Shown: in pieces, positions 19,611 through 29,766 of the stretch
How the letters are laid out: each line of letters begins with the position of its first letter
How positions within the stretch are numbered: the first letter of the stretch is position 1
NCBI RefSeq assembly: GCF_000485595.1
Contig: NW_014577350.1
Location: forward strand, 196,955 to 234,373
Source of the DNA: Priapulus caudatus
Taxonomy: Eukaryota > Priapulida > Priapulimorpha > Priapulimorphida > Priapulidae
Length of the DNA stretch: 37,419 bases
Direction: 5' to 3'
Notes under the pieces: model-generated
The model's database searches: none
What the model was told of the DNA's origin: nothing
The model's input: the letters and a program-made list of their open reading frames with translations, nothing else
Made by a program: the position numbers and the translations under genes

Positions 19611-20285
19611 GTATATATATATAGTAGTCATGGTTTCAGTTTTATTTGCATTTACTAACAGAACGATTATGGAATGTTAGAATTTTTCTGTGTTTTAAAT
19701 TTTTTTAAGAAGGAAGGAACCAAATGGCTCTAGGGTCATAATATTTATAGAATACGGTCATTAGTATATAAATATGTTCCAGATTTAAACATATTCAGTC
19801 TAGATACGGACTAAAAATGTATTATAAGTGGCAACTTTTGTATGATTGCCGAATACCTACAATATCTGGTATAAATGACGGGAAGGAAGGCAACGATAGG
19901 ATCTAAATGATTGTTGATTATTTCGACGTCAAGATAATTTAAATTTATAATCATTTCTACAAAAAGTCGATGTTAATAATGAAATACGGCTGATTCACAT
20001 AGAGGTAGGCAGAAAAGCCTTACTGGTGTAGGCAGAAAAGCCTACACCAGAATATAATCCACACATTTACAGTAAGCTCTGTTTGCTTGTAGTCATCAAT
20101 GCTAGGCTAGGCGGAATATATAGGCACGCGTGCATATGCACTTCATGAAATCGTCGAACGCCACAGAAAGCAAGTACCCTCTGTATGGCTTCACACGAGT
20201 GCGAAGAAACTCATCATAACAATGGTAGAATGCCATCGCTGTTCAGGTTTGTTTGGTTCGACACGTGAAACTCGTTGCCAAAGGG
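19611..20285. other. Unassigned AT-rich sequence
   Basis: No gene. It contains the small hairpin at 20023-20050 but no other element. Confidence 0.45.
20023..20050. repeat. 11-bp stem hairpin with tandem half copy
   Basis: CTGGTGTAGGC, loop AGAAAA, GCCTACACCAG. The core AGGCAGAAAAGCCT is repeated 23 bp upstream at 20007-20020. It is intrinsically stable, but its function is unknown. Confidence 0.7.
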
Positions 20286-20293
20286 GTCCTAGG

Positions 20294-20782
20294 CACAGGC
20301 ACTTGGGACAGAGTCAGTAAAAACTGAAAATAATATGAACACACATTCACAAATAGGCCCTACAGCTACTACCGTACCCCTCTGTTACAGTTCCACTGTT
20401 GCGTCACTGTATATCAACTTTCCTTCATAAAAACCGATGTAAAAACTAACGCCGAACGCTCCAGCACTCGCCACTGCGAGTGTGCTGTGACGCTATGATG
20501 ATAATATCTATATAGAGATATATATATAGAGATAGAGACGTAGATCAGGAGCGTATAATGACAAATTATCATCATAATTATCATCATAGCGTCACAGCAC
20601 ACTCGCAACGGCGAGTGCGGGAGCGTTCGGCGTTAGTTTTTACATCGGTTTTTATGAAGGAAAGTTGATATACAGTGTCGCAACAGTGGAACTGTAACCG
20701 AGGGGTACGGTAGTAGGGCCTATTTGTGAATGTGTGTTCATATTATTTTCAGTTTTTACTGACTCTGTCCCAAGTGCCTGCG
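20294..20782. mobile_element. hAT-type foldback MITE, 489 bp, 8-bp duplication
   Basis: Arms of about 215 bp (about 20294-20510 and 20567-20782) are near-perfect inverses, starting CACAGGCACTTGGGACAG on the left and CGCAGGCACTTGGGACAG reversed on the right. It is flanked by GTCCTAGG on both sides (20286-20293 and 20783-20790), a perfect 8-bp duplication. The tip resembles the hAT MITE at 6166. The loop holds GATA-rich repeats and a one-ended CAGGAG terminus at 20546. Confidence 0.9.
20546..20566 (+). mobile_element. One-ended CAGGAG-family terminus in foldback loop
   Basis: CAGGAGCGTATAATGACAAA plus T is identical to the 21-base terminus at 19544, but no inverse copy follows; TATCATCATAATTATC comes next. 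It sits in the loop of the hAT foldback, so a copy either inserted there and lost one end or was captured with the loop. Confidence 0.75.
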
Positions 20783-20790
20783 GTCCTAGG

Positions 20791-22036
20791 CGTCCAGACA
20801 AAAATACGATAGTGGCAGTGTACGTGTGCAATCAAGGAACACATGTTTTCCCGGTTGAGCGCAATGCTGCGAAAGCTATCACGCGCCGATATTTCCCATC
20901 GGCTAAATCACATTCACTTGACTGATATCAGCAGGTAATTACATTTTCAGAATTATTCTTCCTGTCCAATTCAACAGCGCGTTGGCAACACGGATATTCT
21001 CGTGTAACACCTGAATTGCTCTATCAAAAAACCCCGTAGGGTTGGTAAATTCATTATGAACACCGCGTAGTATAGCTCTACTGAGCTGCATACAGCGATG
21101 TAGTTCTATAGTTGTTACTAAAAAATGTTCTTTCTTTTCCATGATAACACTATGTGTAGTATACATATTGCTAGTAACCAACGTCCTTAGGAATAAATAA
21201 TAATAATATAACTATATAGAAACTAGCTTTTATGCACTTCATCACACAATCGTGCACTGGAATTCAGGGTCGCGCATGTTTTGTACATTTTCTAGTATGT
21301 CCACGTGATTCCAGTTTACAGTGACTTTGCTGTTGAGCCAGGCGCTGTTTGTAATAGATCGATACGAAAACTACTTACCGGTCGTTAATCCGCGATACAG
21401 TGTTAGCCCGAAGAAAAAAGCATCCTCAGTTTGCGCATACTAATTATAATTATACTACTACTAATAATAATAATTATCTAATTATATGGTTACTAATTAT
21501 AATAGTCCTCGCTGTGGATCATCTTATGTAGTAAGGTGGAGCTGCTACAAGGTCGGACCGACCTTGTAGGAAAAATTATTTTAGTTATAAAGGCCATACA
21601 TGGTTTCTTTACTCGCACGTACGTGCTAAGCTCATTATTTTATACTCGGGCACACAAAGACTCTCCTCTCCGGTTTCCTTTTTAACGCTCACGTTGAGGT
21701 CTGCGCGTTATTTCCTTCGTTCTTTTGAGACAGTTGTTCGGAAGTGAAATGAGTGTGCGCGTTGTTATCAGCTACGTTGCCGATATCGCTCGTATTACGT
21801 ATATAAAGCCGATACAGTTAGTTATCGTCAGCAGCCCAGCAGTGCGAGATAATTATAGGGATGGACGAGTTTCACGTATTGAAATTCACGGCACGGATCG
21901 GCGAATCGCGTTTTGGTTTGCTGCGACAATTTCCACGCAATCTGGCGATACTGTCACAGGAAGTTAGCTCCAAACGACCATTTTTTTCTACTGGAAGAAA
22001 GATAAAGGTCTGCGCGTACTAAGAGAATGAGATACT
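20791..22036. other. Unassigned sequence
   Basis: Short frames at 20734-20925, 20939-21181 and 21725-21967 match nothing I recognise. The first begins inside the foldback element. It contains the hairpin at 21545-21569. Confidence 0.4.
21545..21569. repeat. 25-bp near-loopless palindrome
   Basis: CTACAAGGTCGG, one A, CCGACCTTGTAG: a 12-bp perfect stem with a single central base. It lacks the CARGAG tip and a clear flanking duplication. Confidence 0.8.
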
Positions 22037-22244
22037 GTATACGCTGTATATTTCGCGGTAGTTTAATTTTCGCGAATTTCGCGAACGCGTCACCGACCGC
22101 GACAAGAACAACACGCGAATTAATAATTCATACCGAATAATACCGAATAATTCATAATTCACCGACCGCGAAATTAAGCACTCGCGAAACTCCGTCAAGT
22201 CCGACTTCGCGAAAATATCTGTACGCGAAAAATATGGCGTATAC
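22037..22244. mobile_element. TTCGCG-rich foldback element, 208 bp
   Basis: The tips are GTATACGCTGTATATTTCGCG-type on the left and, reversed, GTATACGCCATATTTTTCGCG-type on the right. CGCGAA/TTCGCG occurs about ten times inside, and CACCGACCGCGA occurs twice. The centre is the palindromic AATTCATACCGAATAA block. No clean target duplication was found. Confidence 0.65.
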
Positions 22245-22542
22245 TAGTGTTCGTTACGAGCGGTAGAATAGCGGAAATGTGATCGCAGTGCGACGCGCGA
22301 CGATCGTTTTGACTTTGGTTTTCGCTCTTGCACTTGCGATCGTGATTTCACCCTTGAGCGTATGACTCGACGTGTGATAATTATCAAACGCATTCTAATC
22401 AAAACTAGAGCACTCGGAGCGCAGACCTCCGCCAAGGCAGCTCTTACTGTGAAAATTTTTATTAATTGTATCCCCCGCGACGTAGTCGGCGGGGATATTA
22501 TGGTTTCATGCCGCCGCCGCTCGGTCCGCCACAGAGAATTTT

Positions 22543-22768
22543 CCTTCCGCTCTATAACTCGACCCCTAATTGACCTAGCGTGACCAAACTTGGTATACTT
22601 ACACATCTTGGGGAGAAGGTGTGCAGAGTACCGAAACCAGGTCACTGCAACCTTTATTTGACATTGACCTTGACCTTGACCTTCATCATATTTTTCTTCC
22701 ACTCTATAACTCGACCCCTAATTGACCTAGCGCGACCAAACTTCGTATACTTACACATCTTGGGGAGA
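22543..22768 (+). repeat. Two-unit direct repeat, ~152-bp spacing
   Basis: A ~73-bp block with CTCTATAACTCGACCCCTAA, GACCAAACTT and CACATCTTGGGGAGAA occurs at about 22543-22617 and 22695-22768. A GACCTT triplication lies between. It runs straight into the 88-bp array and appears to be part of one composite repeat. Confidence 0.8.
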
Positions 22769-22808
22769 ACACGGGAGATACTTAGTTGGAGACAACTACC
22801 CTTTCTAG

Positions 22809-23085
22809 TTAATTAATTAATTAAATAATTAATTGGATCCGGATCACCACCAAAATGTTATCAATTCTAAGTTACCCCATTTCTGACCTATCCTGAAAAT
22901 TTTATTTATTAATTAATTAATTGGATCCGGATCACCACCAAAATGTAATCAATTCTAAGTTACCCCATTTCTGACCTATCCTGAAAATTTTATTTATTAA
23001 TTAATTAATTGGATCCGGATCACCACCAAAATCTAATCAATTCTAAGTTAGCCCATTTCTGACCTATCCTGAAAATTTTATGACA
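22809..23085 (+). repeat. Three tandem 88-bp units (GGATCCGGATCACC)
   Basis: GGATCCGGATCACCACCAAA begins at 22835, 22923 and 23011, exactly 88 bp apart. Each unit continues with CAATTCTAAGTTA and TGACCTATCCTGAAAATTTT, then TTAATTAATTAATT. The units are almost identical, so the expansion is recent. Confidence 0.92.
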
Positions 23086-23210
23086 ATCCGTCCATAAATT
23101 TTCAGTTAGGCTGTACACAAACAAACAAACGCACTAACCCACAAACCAACAAACACATGCACGCCGGTGAAAACATAACCTTCTGCCAACCCTTTGGCGG
23201 AGGTAACTAC
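23086..23210 (+). repeat. Tail of composite repeat: CAAA-rich then GGCGGAGG
   Basis: GACAATCCGTCCATAAATTT leads into ACAAACAAAC-type sequence and ends ACCTTCTGCCAACCCTTTGGCGGAGGTAA. From memory of similar genomes, the motif order with GGCGGAGG at one edge recalls a dispersed repeat common in molluscs. I could not check this. Its head may begin near 22425, where CCTCCGCC appears inverted. Confidence 0.55.
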
Positions 23211-23236
23211 AACCTTGTTTGCGAGTTAGTTTGGCG

Positions 23237-23335
23237 GAAAGTTAAACAGGGTAGACCTAGGTGGGGGCTGTAAGTTAACAGGGTAGACGGAAGTGGGGGC
23301 GGCAAATTATTAGAGGGTAGACGGAGGCGGGTGGG
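23237..23335 (+). repeat. Degenerate ~46-bp tandem repeat, GTAGAC / GTGGGGGC
   Basis: CAGGGTAGAC...GTGGGGGC recurs three times with drift, followed by GGTGGGTGGG runs to about 23395. Confidence 0.7.
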
Positions 23336-23395
23336 TGGGTAGTTTGGATCATGCTGCCGTCTTCAGGCCGGTGGGTGGGTGGGGGGGTGTAATGT

Positions 23396-25305
23396 CCTGT
23401 CTTCTCGATTTACTGGCGGATGTTTGCCGCTGGTCGCGAGTGCCTCTGTAAGGTGAGCCGAGTCGGTAATGACACATCCACTTAGCGTTCGTTTGTGTAA
23501 CGCGAAGCCTCCCAGCCAACTCTCCCCGAGTACGCTGGGCAAGAATAAAGGGGATCGTAATTACAAGTTGTAATAAGTGCCGAATGCAATCGCATTTCGA
23601 CGGCAGCCAGCACCAAGGAAAATAGTTCGCCCGCTCGCAGCGCTGGCTGCTATTGATTGACGCGGCCTGGATTTTTATACATCGGTGAGTGATGTTCGCA
23701 GAGGCAGGTTAAGTTGAAAGCCATTGCCTAATGGCGAATGATTGCGGCCAATCAATGTTGAATTAACTATAATGAACCTTCGTCGTGTTTATAATGCCGG
23801 AAATGCTATCCGCTATTCCTCGCATCGAGGTGCGAATTGTGGTTTATTTTATTGTCATAGCAACGAGCGTACATGTGCCTCATGTTTCGTTTTCACTTTC
23901 ATTTCGATAAATGAAGCCCACAGGGTGGCGTTTAAGTCGTCATTGCAGTTCGAAGTCTGCATTAACATGTGACGAAATTACAAGTGAAATTCTGTCATCT
24001 TGCGTGGGCTACTGAAATTACCACTTCGAAAAATGCCCATATACGTGTGTCATTCACGAAATAAAAATCATCAAAACATTGATAGTGTTCCGTCTTGAGA
24101 GTTTATGTAAAGTGACTGTATCGTAGGACCTTTTTTGTTTTTGTTCGTTTTGAAGAATTCCTGTACGCATAATACACTCATCCAAAATCGTTAGGAAGGG
24201 CAAATGGATGTTTCACAAATTGAAATGGACCGAGTTGGTTTTTAATCATGTCGGGATATTTCCTACCCGTCAGTATTTCAGAAATCTATATCTCACTTCA
24301 TATCTTCGGATTCCTCTAATTTTATCAATAAATCTAATAGTTCTCCGCTATATGTGTAGCTATTGTATATGTATAGCATCCACTGTATGCACATACTGGA
24401 CTGTAAACGGGCAGTGCATGTATATCAGAGCTCTTTTTGTATTTAGTTTGGCTAATGAATGCTCTGTTACGAGGGGATAGGAATTTCCCGATTTTAATCT
24501 TCTGATGAACCAAAGGTTAGTGGGATTAACATCTGGTCGAGTATAAAGCATAAAATGCGAAATGGCAGTGTACTGTAATAGATGTTTTGCCGAAATTCTA
24601 TGACATTTGAACCATCCTACAATACGTATATATAAGGTAGTTTTGAAGGGCAGCAGGTTGGCTATTGTGTGTTTGGGTGAACGATATTCATGGGCACAAT
24701 TACATGCAGGCAGTGCAGTGAATGCATTTCTGTGTCCAGTTACATATACGGTGAGCTTGCGCCACGTTCAACACAACCCCATTGATCTTCATTTATTTGC
24801 ACACTAGTATTGTTGTAAGACCCTCCGTAATTTATTTCTGATCAAAGTTAAATTTCGAGTTAAAGCTAACGTTTACAACGGCCGAATCTTGTGTATTTTG
24901 ATTTTCCGTATGCTTTTTACCGTATGTATTTATGGATGCCGCCGTTAGGGGGATATGGGTTATTGCGCTGGTCAATAATTGAAAGCTCAGTCGGGTTTCG
25001 CCCGGCGTGATAACATTGTTAGGTAACAAGACGACAAAAATGTTTCTGTGTAGGGAAGAGTAAGCACAAGGTTCTGACATTGGCCGCAGTCATCGTGAAA
25101 CGTTGTGCATTATTATACGTACGCATAAACGCTAACCAAATAAAGACCTGCGCTTTGACATCTTTTTCGACGAAAATCTACCTTTGCGTACACTCATCGT
25201 AGCGTGGTTATTTATTGACGTTGTGCATCATTCGTTGTCTGACCTGTCTACTTACGAAAGGGCTTTTCGGTCTACCTGACGTAGTCAGCTGCCACTTTTA
25301 GAATC
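23396..25305. other. Unassigned stretch, longest without a recognised element
   Basis: About 1.9 kb with no repeat array, no element ends and no recognisable coding domain. Frames at 23742-23972 and 24208-24480 are short. If the window holds an exon or regulatory DNA, this and 33000-35000 are the likeliest places, but I see no positive sign. Confidence 0.4.
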
Positions 25306-25310
25306 GCTAT

Positions 25311-25812
25311 CAGGGGCGGATCCAGGACTGCATGAGGCTAGACAGTATTTTTCCAGATTGTAAGGGCAAAGCCACCAAGAAGGGCACACCACCCCACAGT
25401 GAGCGCCGTCAGGCGCGAAGCACATGGCGGGGGGGGGTCTGGGGGGCCTCCCCCAGGAAATTTCAAAATTTCAAACGTCCCTGTGTACAAAAATGAGCAC
25501 CATTTGAGCACACATTTAGTCAAGCAGCAATAGCTAAAAACCATATGGAATTTTATTTCTGCTTCATTTTGCCTGCACTTTGCATACCAGCAATTAATGC
25601 AGAATGAGCAGCTAGTTTTGTTACCATGTAAAATTTTGATTTCCTTCAAGTCCTGTCAATGAATCAGAAGAAAAAGAAAACAAATAAAGAATATAGCCAA
25701 ATTCTATCAAATAGTTTTCTGTATTTTTGGTATTTTCTGTAAATTTTGAAGGGCACTTTGAAATCTAGACCGTATTTCCCAATACGGCAAATACGGTCTG
25801 AATCCGCCCCTG
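25311..25812. mobile_element. hAT-like element, 502 bp, CAGGGGCGGATCCAG tips
   Basis: The left end CAGGGGCGGATCCAGGAC pairs with the right end (reversed CAGGGGCGGATTCAGACC). GCTAT flanks both sides (25306-25310 and 25813-25817). CAGGGGCGGATC tips are familiar from animal hAT elements. A 5-bp duplication fits the hAT5 group better than classical 8-bp hAT. The interior contains GGGGGGTCTGGGGGGCCTCC near 25430-25450 followed by an AAATTTC-rich patch. The minus-strand 103-residue frame does not look like transposase. Confidence 0.8.
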
Positions 25813-25817
25813 GCTAT

Positions 25818-26169
25818 AATGTGTGCGCATCGGCAGTAACGGCACGAATCTAGTGTTCACATTCTCATCATTTATAAATGGTCGATTCGGTGGGCAAAGT
25901 GAGACACCGAAAGTGGTTTAATTTCCATAGTCGAAAAGCAACTGTGTGGTTCCCGCCTTGAGACTGTCACTGGATTCGTGAAGCCACGCACTTAATTTGT
26001 AGCATAAATCGTTAGTGCTGCAGCAGCACTCCTTGTAGTTTAAGGAGGAGGTGTAGCACACCAAAGACGCATTCTTGACGATGTCTGAAAAATATTCCTT
26101 ACGATGCCGGGGTTATTAGTTGCCATTTTTCGTTCTGCTTTGTTTTAGTGCTTCATCGATAAATATTGG
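25818..26169. other. Unassigned sequence
   Basis: No gene or bounded element seen. Confidence 0.4.
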
Positions 26170-26176
26170 GTTATAT

Positions 26177-26275
26177 CAAGAGTCCATAATGGAAAACGTA
26201 TTATCTTTAATTTTAAATTTATTTTTTATTAAATTTACTATTTTTATTACATTTATCTTCTATTATGGATTCTTG
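26177..26275. mobile_element. 99-bp CAGGAG-family insertion
   Basis: Left arm CAAGAGTCCATAATGGAA. Right arm reversed CAAGAATCCATAATAGAA (16 of 18 match). It is flanked by GTTATAT on both sides (26170-26176 and 26276-26282), a perfect 7-bp duplication. The interior is about 63 bp of A/T-rich sequence. It shares the TCC slot with the copy at 9432. Confidence 0.85.
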
Positions 26276-26457
26276 GTTATATGTAACCGCAACCTGTCGA
26301 TTGCACGTCAGCAAGCGCAAGAAATCGGGAGATATGCTTCCTGAGATCACACGCGCTAGTTTGCCAAAAACATGACAATGACGGAATGCCAATTGTTAGG
26401 CTAACGCTCCATTAGGACTTTGATATCATTAATGATTAATGATTAATGATTGATAAT

Positions 26458-26482
26458 CCTAACCCTAACCCTAACCTTAACC
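26458..26482 (+). repeat. Interstitial telomere-type repeat (CCTAAC)n
   Basis: About four units of CCTAAC/CCTTAAC, the complement of TTAGGG. A third internal site after 7626-7649 and 16707-16726. Confidence 0.85.
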
Positions 26483-26515
26483 TAAATTACATTAAACCAC
26501 AAACTAATATATGAC

Positions 26516-26543
26516 CATATATATATATATATATATATATATG
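26516..26543. repeat. (TA)n microsatellite
   Basis: Fourteen TA units inside the CTCCATTAGGA inverted pair. Confidence 0.95.
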
Positions 26544-26885
26544 TTATTATGACCAGTAATAACATTAAAGTTGGAAACATTCCTAATGGAGTATCACTTA
26601 ATTGTAAGAGCAATAATTAACATTATATCTTTAATGCGTCTGGTGAGACGCGTTGAGATTTCAGGATCTTCGCAGCACGGGTCATTAAATCAGTCTATCA
26701 AAGACTCGCGAGATTTAGAATGTAGAATTATAATAAATTGATTCGCCGAGAGATGTCGACTTTGATGTTTCTCGGTGATTGCAACTCGGCTATTTCTGCA
26801 GTGTGTGAATGAATATTCCGAGAGAGACATAATCGAGAAGGTGTTATCGACGCAGCTGTGACGCAACACGGTTGTTGCTGACGTT

Positions 26886-27770
26886 ACCTGCCTGCTGTCT
26901 TTCTATCTGCTTTCTACCTGCCTCCTGCCTACCTGCCTCCTGCCTGCTTTCTACCTGCCTCCTGCCTACCTACCTCCCTCCTGCCTACCTGCCTGCTGCC
27001 TCCTGCCTACCTACCTGCCTCCTGCCTACCTACCTGCCTCCTGCCTGCTTTCTACCTGCCTCCTGCCTGCTTTCTACCTGCCTCCTGCCTACCTACCTCC
27101 CTCCTGCCTACCTGCCTGCTGCCTACCTGCCTGCTTTCTACCTGCCTGCTTTCTACCTGCCTCCTGCCTACCTGCCTGCTGTCTACCTGCCTGCTGTCTA
27201 CCTGCTTACCTACCTGCTGCCTACCTGCCTGCTGCCTACCTGCCTACCTGCCTGCTGCCTATCTGCCTACCTGCCTGCTGCCTACCTGCCTGCATGCCTA
27301 CCTGCCTGCTGCTAGCGTGCCTACCTGCCCGGCTGCCTATCTGCCTACCTGCCTACCTGGCCTACCTGCCTGACTCTGTGCCCTAGCTGCCCTCCGCCCA
27401 TGCCCTATCTGCCTACCTGGCCTGCTGCCTAGTGCCCTGGCCTACCTTGCCTATCTGCCCTGCCCTGCCTGCTGCCTAGCTGCCTGCCTTACCTGCTGCC
27501 TACCTGCCTGCTGCCTACCTGCCTACCTGCCTGCTGTCTACCTGCTTACCTACCTGCTGCCTACCTGCTTACCTGCCTGCTGCCTACTGCCTACCTGCCT
27601 GCATGCCTACCTGCCTGCTTTCTGCCGGCCTGCATGCCTACCTGCCTGCTTTCTACCTGCCTGCTGCCTACATGTCTGCTGCCTACCTGCCTGCTGCCTA
27701 CCTGCCTACCTGCCTACCTGCCTACCTGCCTGCTGCCTAGCTGCCTGCCTACCTGCCTGCTGCTGCTGCT
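26886..27770 (+). repeat. CCTGCCTAC / CCTGCTG minisatellite array
   Basis: Words CCTGCCTACCTG, CCTGCTTTCTACCTG and CCTCCTGCC alternate for nearly 900 bp, with higher-order units of about 42 bp early on. Irregular inserted G and C bases appear from about 27310. The frame at 26872-27315 is an artefact (Leu-Pro-Ala-Cys-Tyr repeats). Confidence 0.93.
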
Positions 27771-28126
27771 GTCTGTGTACGTACGTCCTAGCACAATACT
27801 GTCTCTGCTGCTGTACTGCCGCTATCACTGCCACGGCAAAGGTACGACACTGTAGCTAACTGCTGCTCCGAGTAATACTGCGTATAATAGTGCTACTGAT
27901 ACCGCACACTACCGCTGCCCGGCTAATGCACCTGATATTGTTACGGCTACTGTTACTGCCACCGCTACTGCTACTGCTTCTACTGCTGTTACTGCAATAG
28001 CAATGGCTACTGCTACTCTCACTGCTACTCTCACTGCTACTACCACCGCTGCTGGTAAAGCTATTGCTGCTATTTTCCCTATTGCTGCTGCTGATTCACC
28101 TGCTGCTACTGCTACTTTTGTTGTGG

Positions 28127-28161
<35 letters not shown>

Positions 28162-28275
28162 ATTGTTGTTGTTGTTTTTGTTTGTTGTTGTTGCTGCTGC
28201 TGCTGCTGCTACTACTACTACTACAAATATTTCTATTGCTAGTTCTACTACTGCTGCTGCTGCTCCTCACACACA
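27771..28275 (+). repeat. CTG / CTACTG / GTT trinucleotide-rich block
   Basis: CTGCTACTG-like words, then (GTT)n at about 28121-28188, (CTG)n at 28192-28207 and (ACT)n to about 28224, then CTGCTGCTG again. Frames here encode Ala/Val or Leu homopolymers and are not genes. Confidence 0.9.
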
Positions 28276-29051
28276 CATAAAGTTTGTCTACAGAAACTAG
28301 TGTTGCCACAGGATGTACAGTAATACTCGAAGTCCTCTATAAACATATATGCCAGGCAAGCAATGGTAATATGAGAATCCAAATGTTTGCGATTGACATT
28401 AAATATTTGGTCGTACATGGATTGATGAAGTCTGTTATTATTTGAGCCATCTGTACTGAGTATGATGGTCTAATGGTCTGAGAAACATTCATCAAAATTG
28501 TCGCATAATTAGGTTAGTACATGTAGGATAACAACTGTTCGTGTTGGTTTATCTTCGTCCGTGCATGATGGTTTAGCGATTCATGAGATGTTTATTAGAT
28601 TGACGTTATTTCTGCGCACAGCTGATCCTGTTACGACGATAGCTTTATTTAATCGTGTTTGCTTAGTTTTTCGTTGCTATTTCTGCACGTGTTTATACAC
28701 GTATGACGTTAAACGTGGCGTACACTTAGGCGGTTTCCGCCCGTGCGTCGGTTGTAATGAGTTGCTGTTATTATCTAGGTACCTAGCCCGAGTTGCTGCC
28801 GATTTTGTTTCAATGTCAACACAGGGATCGGTAACTGTCATGGTTTGCCGCGCAGTGTGGTTCGAATATTACGCTGTATTTCGACCGGATCGATATTCAA
28901 ACGCTGATATATGTAAATAAAGAGAAACGGATAGAGTTCGAGCGCGTGTCTGTCACGAGCAGTCAGTTCCGACCGTGTGGATCACTCACTCCACAGGGCG
29001 TCTGCGGGTATTTTACGCGCCACGGGACTCCGTCGTACCATACATATGCCT

Positions 29052-29137
29052 CAGGGATGAATGAATCATGACAAATTTTTCATGGGATTCTTTTGTGAGA
29101 CATTTTTGTAGATTTTTTGTCGTAATTCACATCCCTG
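29052..29137. mobile_element. Diverged CAGGAG-family hairpin in duplication unit 1
   Basis: CAGGGATGAATGAATCATGA opposes a right arm that reads CAGGGATGTGAATTACGACA when reversed. Both contain the family's GACAAA word further in. Flanks ATATGCC and ATACGCA agree at 5 of 7 with a one-base shift. An older or separate subfamily. Confidence 0.45.
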
Positions 29138-29766
29138 ATACGCATTCATGGCCAGGCTGTTCTGGACACGCCGTACACGACGATTCCCGCTGCGCGTAGG
29201 CAGGCCGAGGGCCTCCGGGATGCGACGCTGTCAGGTGTACATGAATAGCGATCAGATTATCTCTATTCATGTATTCTCTGCATGCTATTGCTTCGTAAAT
29301 CGTGTAGTACAGGAGCGCTGAACGTCGCCGTAGGAGACGGTGTGGATGAATGCATAGCGTAGGAGATCGAGGGAGGCGAGTATTGTATAGGGATTGCTGT
29401 AGGAAGTGCAGAACACTGCTGTTGAGTGCTTACAGGGACACGTGAGAGCATTGTAGGGATGTAACAATTATATCTTATAAGCGAAGATGTCTGCCGGTGA
29501 GACGCGTTGAGATTTCAGGATCTTGCGCAGCACGGCGTCATAAATCTCATATCATGACTCGCAGATTTAGAATGTTAGAATTATAATAAATTGATTGCGC
29601 CGCAGAGAGTCTGTCGACTTTGATGTTTCTCCGGTGATTGCAACTCCGCGGCCTATGTCTGCAGCTGTGGGGCGCTAGGGTGAATGAATATTCCGAGAGA
29701 GACATAATCGAGAAGCGTGTTTATCGACGCAGCTGTGTGACGCAACGACGGTTGTTGCTGCACGTT

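Larger units (their letters stand above)
26407..26591. repeat. Inverted CTCCATTAGGA pair around telomeric and TA repeats
   Basis: CTCCATTAGGA at 26407-26417 is inverted at 26581-26591, and short CTTTGAT/ATTAAAG matches extend inward. Between them lie ATGATTA repeats, telomere-type repeats and a TA run. It may be a MITE that, like the one at 7476, carries telomeric units, but no duplication is visible. Confidence 0.45.
26622..29463 (+). repeat. Direct duplication, unit 1 (~2.84 kb)
   Basis: Begins with GGTGAGACGCGTTGAGATTT-type sequence, then ATATTCCGAGAGAGACATAA, a long CCTGCCTAC array, trinucleotide repeats, about 1 kb of complex sequence, and ends GAGAGCATTGTAGGGATGTA. The same order recurs in 29464-32731. 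A 119-residue frame at 28561-28920 lies in the complex part and is broken in unit 2, so there is no evidence that it is conserved. ATGTAAATAAAGAG near 28912 contains a polyadenylation-like AATAAA. Confidence 0.9.

Noticed and set aside
22244-22702. 152-residue minus-strand frame
   Set aside because: It runs through the composite repeat and is basic and low in complexity; no domain recognised.
26872-27315. 147-residue plus-strand frame
   Set aside because: Encoded by the CCTGCCTAC minisatellite; not a gene.
28561-28920. 119-residue frame repeated in the duplicated unit
   Set aside because: It is broken by indels in the second unit, no domain is visible, and the sequence there is unreliable.
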